Translations under genes and position numbers: made by a program
In this document: positions 14,681 to 18,004 of the stretch, piece after piece
Layout: each line of letters begins with the position of its first letter
Numbering within the stretch: the first letter of the stretch is position 1
NCBI GenBank assembly: GCA_045594705.1
Contig: JAZNZB010000014.1
Span: 1-18,004, forward strand
Length of the DNA stretch: 18,004 nucleotides
Direction of reading: 5' to 3'
Source: SVQP01 sp045594705
GTDB taxonomy: Bacteria; Bacillota; Clostridia; Oscillospirales; CAG-272
Notes under the pieces: generated by a model
Database searches by the model: none
Told to the model about the DNA's origin: nothing
What the model saw: the letters and a program-made list of their open reading frames with translations, nothing else

Positions 14681-15670
14681 ATGAAGAAGTTACTCGTTTT
14701 ATTGGCTCTTTGCATGGTCTTCTCGGTCGTGCTTGTCGCATGTGAAACTACACCCGACACCTCCGATGAAACCACCGATGCAGAAACCACCACCGAAGAA
14801 GTGACCACCCAGCCCGAGGCTGAGACCTCCACCGAGGAAGTCACCACCGAGCCCGATGCAGAAACCTCTACCGAGGAAGTGACCACCGAGCCCGCAGACC
14901 AGACCACTCCCGAAGAGGAAAGCACCGAGCCTACTCCCGAGCCCGTCAAGGTAATCGCAGCGATGTCCTGGGATACCCTGGCCACCGTACATCCCGTGGC
15001 TGGCAAGCCCATCATCAACAACGGCGGCGAATTCCTGGCCTGGGACGGCATTGCCAACGTTGACACCAACGACAAGGCTCTGAGCACGTTCGGTTGGGTT
15101 GCATACTTTACCGAGAAGGAAGGCACTGTTGGCTACTCCTTCAACGGCGGCGAGATCGTTTACGACGACTCCTTCACCTTCACTGCAGAGGTTGGTGTAC
15201 AGGATCACATCCACGCAAACTGCCCCGGCGCACTCAGCGCATGCAGATTCCAGTTTGATATTCCCCTGGAAGGCTTGGGCGCAGGTACTCACACGCTTTG
15301 CGTTTACGCCAAGGATACCGCCGATAACGTGGAAATGATCAAGCAGATCACCGTAATTATCGAGCAGGTTGATCCCGTTACGGAACTCGTTCCCGTTGAG
15401 TTCGATGGCACCAACGGTACTGTGACCGTAGAGGCAGGCAGCGCTTATAAGTTTGTCATCGCAAACCAGGGCGGCAAGACCATGACCATTGCCAACTCCG
15501 CAAACTGCACGGTTACCGCAGGCACTTACACACTGCCCGCAGATACCATTGACGCAAACGGTGCGCGCGTACAGTTCATCCCCGGCCCCAATGAAGGTTG
15601 GGACAACTTCGTTCTGACCATCGTCAACCCCACCGACGCAGCGGTTGAGATCGTACTGACCATTCAGTAA
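14681..15670 (+). CDS. Surface lipoprotein with Thr/Glu repeat linker and unknown C-terminal domain
   Basis: This 329-residue protein has a lipoprotein signal peptide (MKKLLVLLALCMVFSVVLVAC) with lipobox L-V-A-C and the lipidated cysteine at 21. Residues 22-85 form an acidic threonine-rich linker containing three 13-residue repeats (35-73, consensus ETSTEEVTTEPDA), typical of a wall-spanning stalk. The remaining 240 residues are beta-rich: a first part (about 90-230) ending in GAGTHTLCVYAKDTADNVE, reminiscent of an Ig-like or fibronectin-like fold, and a second part (about 240-329) rich in V, T and A. I do not recognise a catalytic motif. The start is ATG at 14681, preceded by AAAGGA; a longer reading from 14597 begins inside the promoter. 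It is monocistronic with a strong terminator. A binding or structural role at the cell surface is inferred only from architecture. Confidence 0.8.
   Translation: MKKLLVLLALCMVFSVVLVACETTPDTSDETTDAETTTEEVTTQPEAETSTEEVTTEPDAETSTEEVTTEPADQTTPEEESTEPTPEPVKVIAAMSWDTLATVHPVAGKPIINNGGEFLAWDGIANVDTNDKALSTFGWVAYFTEKEGTVGYSFNGGEIVYDDSFTFTAEVGVQDHIHANCPGALSACRFQFDIPLEGLGAGTHTLCVYAKDTADNVEMIKQITVIIEQVDPVTELVPVEFDGTNGTVTVEAGSAYKFVIANQGGKTMTIANSANCTVTAGTYTLPADTIDANGARVQFIPGPNEGWDNFVLTIVNPTDAAVEIVLTIQ
14783..14899 (+). repeat. Three in-frame 39-base tandem repeats
   Basis: Units at 14783-14821, 14822-14860 and 14861-14899 each encode 13 residues of the lipoprotein stalk (ETTTEEVTTQPEA, ETSTEEVTTEPDA, ETSTEEVTTEPAD). 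Several differences are silent or conservative. Such repeats can change number by recombination and thereby change stalk length. Confidence 0.8.
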
Positions 15671-15683
15671 TCTGCATTTCCCC

Positions 15684-15718
15684 GACTCCCTTGCCACGGC
15701 AAGGGAGTCGCTCTTTTT
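15684..15718 (+). terminator. Rho-independent terminator of the lipoprotein gene
   Basis: A perfect GACTCCCTTGCC / GGCAAGGGAGTC stem (15684-15695 with 15698-15709; in practice 11 pairs and a CACG loop) is followed by GCTCTTTTT. It starts 14 bases past the stop codon. Confidence 0.88.
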
Positions 15719-15756
15719 GCCAGCCAAACGGGAATTGAACCGAATTGCCCGACGAC

Positions 15757-15803
15757 GATGCATTTTCGCATCTTTTGGCGTGCTTTCTCTTGCAAGATGC
15801 GAA
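15757..15803. other. Competing inverted repeats upstream of the tyrS promoter
   Basis: TTCGCATCTT (15765-15774) and AAGATGCGAA (15794-15803) form a 10-base inverted repeat with a 19-base spacer. GATGC at 15757-15761 can instead pair with GCATC at 15768-15772. It lies between the lipoprotein terminator and the -35 box at 15830. It could be an operator-like site or a repeat remnant; nothing else identifies it. Confidence 0.35.
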
Positions 15804-15829
15804 GTCCCGGAGATTTTTTTCGATTTTAC

Positions 15830-15858
15830 TTGACATTTCACCAATCTTAGTCTATAAT
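15830..15858 (+). promoter_or_regulatory. Consensus sigma-A promoter of tyrS
   Basis: A perfect TTGACA (15830-15835) and a perfect TATAAT (15853-15858) are 17 bases apart. The start near 15865 coincides with the beginning of the T-box leader. Confidence 0.88.
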
Positions 15859-15865
15859 AATGATT

Positions 15866-16171
15866 TGTATAGGCTTTGACGGGAAAAAGTAACCGCACGC
15901 GACTCACAGAAAGTACCCGGTTGATGAGAGGGGCGAGAATGGCGACGGTGAAATACCTCCCCGAGCTCCGCACCGAACGGATGCCTGCGCGGCACTCCCA
16001 GTAGGCTGCGGCGGTCTTCCCCGTTATCGGAATGCGACTGTCACGTGATTTTCACGGATAGCCGTCAGAGGCTTCTTTTGCAAGAAAGAAGCGAAGCAAG
16101 GTGGTAACACGGCGGCGTCCCCGCCCGTCCTTGATTTCGGTGCGTACCGAGGTCGGGGACTTTTATTTTTT
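15866..16171 (+). promoter_or_regulatory. Tyrosine T-box leader (riboswitch) controlling tyrS
   Basis: The leader has the T-box parts in order. Stem I carries an AG-rich motif and GGTTGATGAGAG (15919-15930), followed by the specifier loop GAAATACCTCC, in which TAC (15954-15956) is a tyrosine codon. Stem III is GCTTCTTT/AAAGAAGC (16071-16092). The T-box sequence AAGGTGGTAACACGG (16098-16112) has TGGT at 16102-16105, complementary to the ACCA end expected for tRNA-Tyr. The terminator stem GTCCCCG/CGGGGAC (16117-16160) is followed by TTTTATTTTTT. Uncharged tRNA-Tyr should stabilise the antiterminator and allow tyrS transcription; charged tRNA should let the terminator form. Specifier, TGGT and the downstream gene all agree. 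Confidence 0.93.
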
Positions 16172-16193
16172 ATACAAAAAGGAGAACACAACC

Positions 16194-17426
16194 ATGCAAA
16201 TCTATGAAGAATTGCAAGCCAGGGGACTGATCGCCCAGGTCACCGACGAAGCAGAGATCCGAGACATGATCAATGCGGGCAAGGCGACCTTCTACATCGG
16301 CTTTGACCCCACGGCAGACTCACTGCACGTCGGTCACTTCATGGCACTGTGCCTGATGAAGAGACTGCAGATGGCAGGCAACAAGCCCGTCGTTCTGATC
16401 GGCGGCGGTACGGCTATGATCGGTGACCCCTCGGGCAGAACCGACATGAGACAAATGATGACCGAAGAGACCATTGCGCACAACGTGGAATGCTTCAAGC
16501 AGCAGATGTCACGCTTTATCGACTTCGGCGAGGACAAGGCGATCCTTGTCAACAACAAGGACTGGCTCTTGCAGCTTAACTACGTTGACGTACTGCGTGA
16601 CGTTGGCGCATGCTTCTCCGTCAACAAGATGCTGACGGCAGAATGCTACAAGCAGAGAATGGAAAAGGGTCTTTCCTTCCTTGAATTCAATTACATGATC
16701 ATGCAGTCCTACGACTTCTACCACCTGTACAAGACCTTTGGCTGCAACATGCAGTTTGGCGGCGACGACCAGTGGTCCAACATGCTGGGCGGCACCGAGC
16801 TGATCCGCAGAAAGCTGGGCAAGGACGCTTACGCCATGACCATTACCCTCTTGCTCAACTCCGAGGGCAAGAAGATGGGCAAGACCGCATCGGGTGCCGT
16901 TTGGCTTGACCCCAAGAAGACCACACCCTACGACTTCTACCAGTACTGGAGAAACGTGGGCGACGCGGACGTGCTCAAGTGCATCCGCATGCTGACCTTC
17001 CTGCCTTTGGAGCAGATCGATGCAATGGATTCCTGGGAGGGCGCACAGCTCAACACCGCCAAGGAGATCCTTGCTTACGAGCTTACCAAACTGGTTCACG
17101 GCGAAGAAGAAGCAGAAAAGGCACAGGCGCAGGCTCGTTCCCTGTTCACCGCAGGCGGCGCGGCAGACGCTCCCGTGCACACCCTGACCGATGCGGACTT
17201 TACAGGCGGCATGGTCGAGGGTCAGATCGACATCGGCTCTGTCATGGTCAAGGCAGGACTTGTCAAGTCCAAGTCCGAGGCGCGCACCGCTATTCAGCAG
17301 GGCGGCGTAACGGTGGACGGCGACAAGATCACCGATTTCAAGACCGCTTACACCAAGGCTGATTTTGCCGAGGGTAAGCTGTTCCGCAAGGGCAAGAAGA
17401 CCTTTGTCAAGGTCGTAGCAGAGTAA
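16194..17426 (+). CDS. tyrS: Tyrosine--tRNA ligase
   Basis: This 410-residue class I aminoacyl-tRNA synthetase attaches tyrosine to tRNA-Tyr in the cytoplasm. The HIGH-type motif is DSLHVGH (42-48), the tyrosine and ATP site regions include GFDPTADS, MQSYDFYHLY (170-179) and GGDDQWSN (189-196), and the KMSKS-type loop is KKMGKT (226-231). A C-terminal S4 RNA-binding domain (about 340-405, DIGSVMVKAGLVKSKSEART) binds the tRNA. Length is normal for bacterial TyrRS. The start is ATG at 16194, after AAAAAGGAG and downstream of the T-box terminator; a reading from 16101 would begin inside the antiterminator. It is controlled by the T-box leader just upstream. The following gene begins 54 bases after the stop without a visible terminator between. 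Confidence 0.97.
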   Translation: MQIYEELQARGLIAQVTDEAEIRDMINAGKATFYIGFDPTADSLHVGHFMALCLMKRLQMAGNKPVVLIGGGTAMIGDPSGRTDMRQMMTEETIAHNVECFKQQMSRFIDFGEDKAILVNNKDWLLQLNYVDVLRDVGACFSVNKMLTAECYKQRMEKGLSFLEFNYMIMQSYDFYHLYKTFGCNMQFGGDDQWSNMLGGTELIRRKLGKDAYAMTITLLLNSEGKKMGKTASGAVWLDPKKTTPYDFYQYWRNVGDADVLKCIRMLTFLPLEQIDAMDSWEGAQLNTAKEILAYELTKLVHGEEEAEKAQAQARSLFTAGGAADAPVHTLTDADFTGGMVEGQIDIGSVMVKAGLVKSKSEARTAIQQGGVTVDGDKITDFKTAYTKADFAEGKLFRKGKKTFVKVVAE

Positions 17427-17480
17427 TATACGGAAGTATTTCCGCAAAAATAATCAAACATTTATCTATTGGAGGACATC

Positions 17481-17933
17481 ATGGATAATAAAACTGCAGC
17501 AACTCTTCGCTCTGAGAGCCTGAACGTAGCCGGTCTGATCATCGGTATCATCGTCAACGTCGTCATCAGAGCCATTCTGTCCGGTATTATGGCGATCATC
17601 AACATCATCCCCATTCTCGGCCAGATCGTTTACCTGTTCATTTTCCTGCCCATTTCCCTTGCACTGTTTATCGATCTGATCTTCATGATCATCGGTATGG
17701 CAAGAAGTAAGGCAACACTGACCGAGGACGGCATCTATGGCAACCAGTACTACTTCGGTTCCTTTGACGTGACCTTTGATCAGATCACCAAGATCACCTA
17801 CAAGAGAAAGATGATCATCATCACCTACAAGAACAAGGCCGGCAAGAAGCAGAAGGCAAAGATCTACGGTATCGCTAACGCAAGAAGCTTCTACAAGGAA
17901 TGCAAGGAGCAGTGGGAAGTCCGCAAGGCTTAA
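17481..17933 (+). CDS. Small membrane protein with possible PH-like C-terminal domain
   Basis: This 150-residue protein has two long hydrophobic helices (about 15-42 and 45-73, rich in isoleucine) followed by a soluble tail (76-150) beginning ATLTEDGIYGNQYYFG. That tail alternates short beta strands (DVTFDQITKITYKRK, MIIITYKNKAG) and ends in a helix (NARSFYKECKEQWEV), resembling a bacterial PH-like (bPH/YdbT-type) domain with a short N-terminal membrane hairpin. No catalytic residues are seen and I cannot assign a function. GGAGG five bases before the ATG fixes the start; a TTG at 17469 lies within that ribosome site. It may be read through from tyrS, since no terminator or clear promoter lies in the 54-base gap. 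Confidence 0.7.
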   Translation: MDNKTAATLRSESLNVAGLIIGIIVNVVIRAILSGIMAIINIIPILGQIVYLFIFLPISLALFIDLIFMIIGMARSKATLTEDGIYGNQYYFGSFDVTFDQITKITYKRKMIIITYKNKAGKKQKAKIYGIANARSFYKECKEQWEVRKA

Positions 17934-17956
17934 GCTGCTGACGCAAATACGTATGC

Positions 17957-17999
17957 AACCCGCCCGCGGGCAAGGCCGGGGGGGGTTTTGGTTTTTTAT
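17957..17999 (+). terminator. Probable terminator after the small membrane protein gene
   Basis: AACCCGCCC (17957-17965) can pair with the G-tract and TT at 17979-17987 with one mismatch, or GCCC can pair with GGGC inside the loop. TTTTGGTTTTTTATT follows. The run of eight G is unusual and could contain a length error. Confidence 0.55.
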
Positions 18000-18004
18000 T
18001 CGCT

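Noticed and set aside
14783..14899. A repeat array that might be taken for a CRISPR
   Set aside because: The units are directly adjacent without spacers, are in frame, and encode a protein stalk.
14699..15973. A 424-codon open frame on the minus strand across the lipoprotein gene and into the T-box leader
   Set aside because: It lies opposite a gene with a clear signal peptide, promoter and terminator. It is low-complexity and glycine-rich where it mirrors the 39-base repeats, and has no credible ribosome site.
16509..17447. A 312-codon open frame on the minus strand inside tyrS
   Set aside because: It is the antisense shadow of a strongly conserved synthetase gene; its sequence has no domain features and no ribosome site.

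Overview
The window reads as a chromosomal segment of an anaerobic, spore-forming member of the Clostridia, probably gut-associated and probably from a metagenome assembly. The basis is an alpha/beta-type small acid-soluble spore protein, a tyrosine-specific T-box leader ahead of tyrS, an ECF sigma factor paired with a membrane sensor, near-consensus sigma-A promoters with 17-base spacers, and Gram-positive style AGGAG ribosome binding sites. No rRNA, tRNA, CRISPR array, phage gene or transposase gene was seen. The exact genus cannot be told from the sequence alone.

Layout. Bases 1-361 hold no gene, only palindromic repeats and a terminator. On the minus strand, 5098 down to 362 is a three-gene operon with its own promoter: an M29-type metallo-aminopeptidase, a GH39-like glycosidase whose acid/base glutamate is replaced, and a GH78-like alpha-L-rhamnosidase. 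None of the three has a signal peptide, so they look like a cytoplasmic salvage set for imported glycans or glycopeptides. Next on the minus strand come a spore protein gene (5168-5350) with a terminator and a VanZ-like membrane protein (5513-6001). Bases 6014-6324 are non-coding and carry stacked inverted repeats, including a possible three-way junction and an interleaved pair of helices, followed by a plus-strand promoter.

The plus-strand unit 6325-8986 encodes an ECF sigma factor and a large membrane-anchored partner that joins an anti-sigma-like N-terminus, one transmembrane helix, two BspA-type leucine-rich repeat blocks and an Asp-box beta-propeller-like region. A stand-alone XRE regulator (9136-10260) follows with its own promoter and terminator. 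On the minus strand, 13152 down to 10382 is an MBOAT O-acyltransferase and DHHW-protein operon for acylating a cell-surface polymer; the MBOAT gene has an apparent one-base deletion near its 5' end. A membrane-anchored XRE protein (13229-14404, minus) is divergent from a lipoprotein gene (14681-15670, plus). The right end holds the T-box leader and tyrS (16194-17426), then a small membrane protein with a possible PH-like tail (17481-17933).

A theme of the window is envelope sensing and decoration: two membrane-anchored regulators, a lipoprotein, VanZ-like and MBOAT/DHHW proteins. The most distinctive items are the sigma factor with its fused sensor, the GH39-like protein lacking its acid/base residue, the MBOAT frameshift, and the structured non-coding block at 6014-6160.
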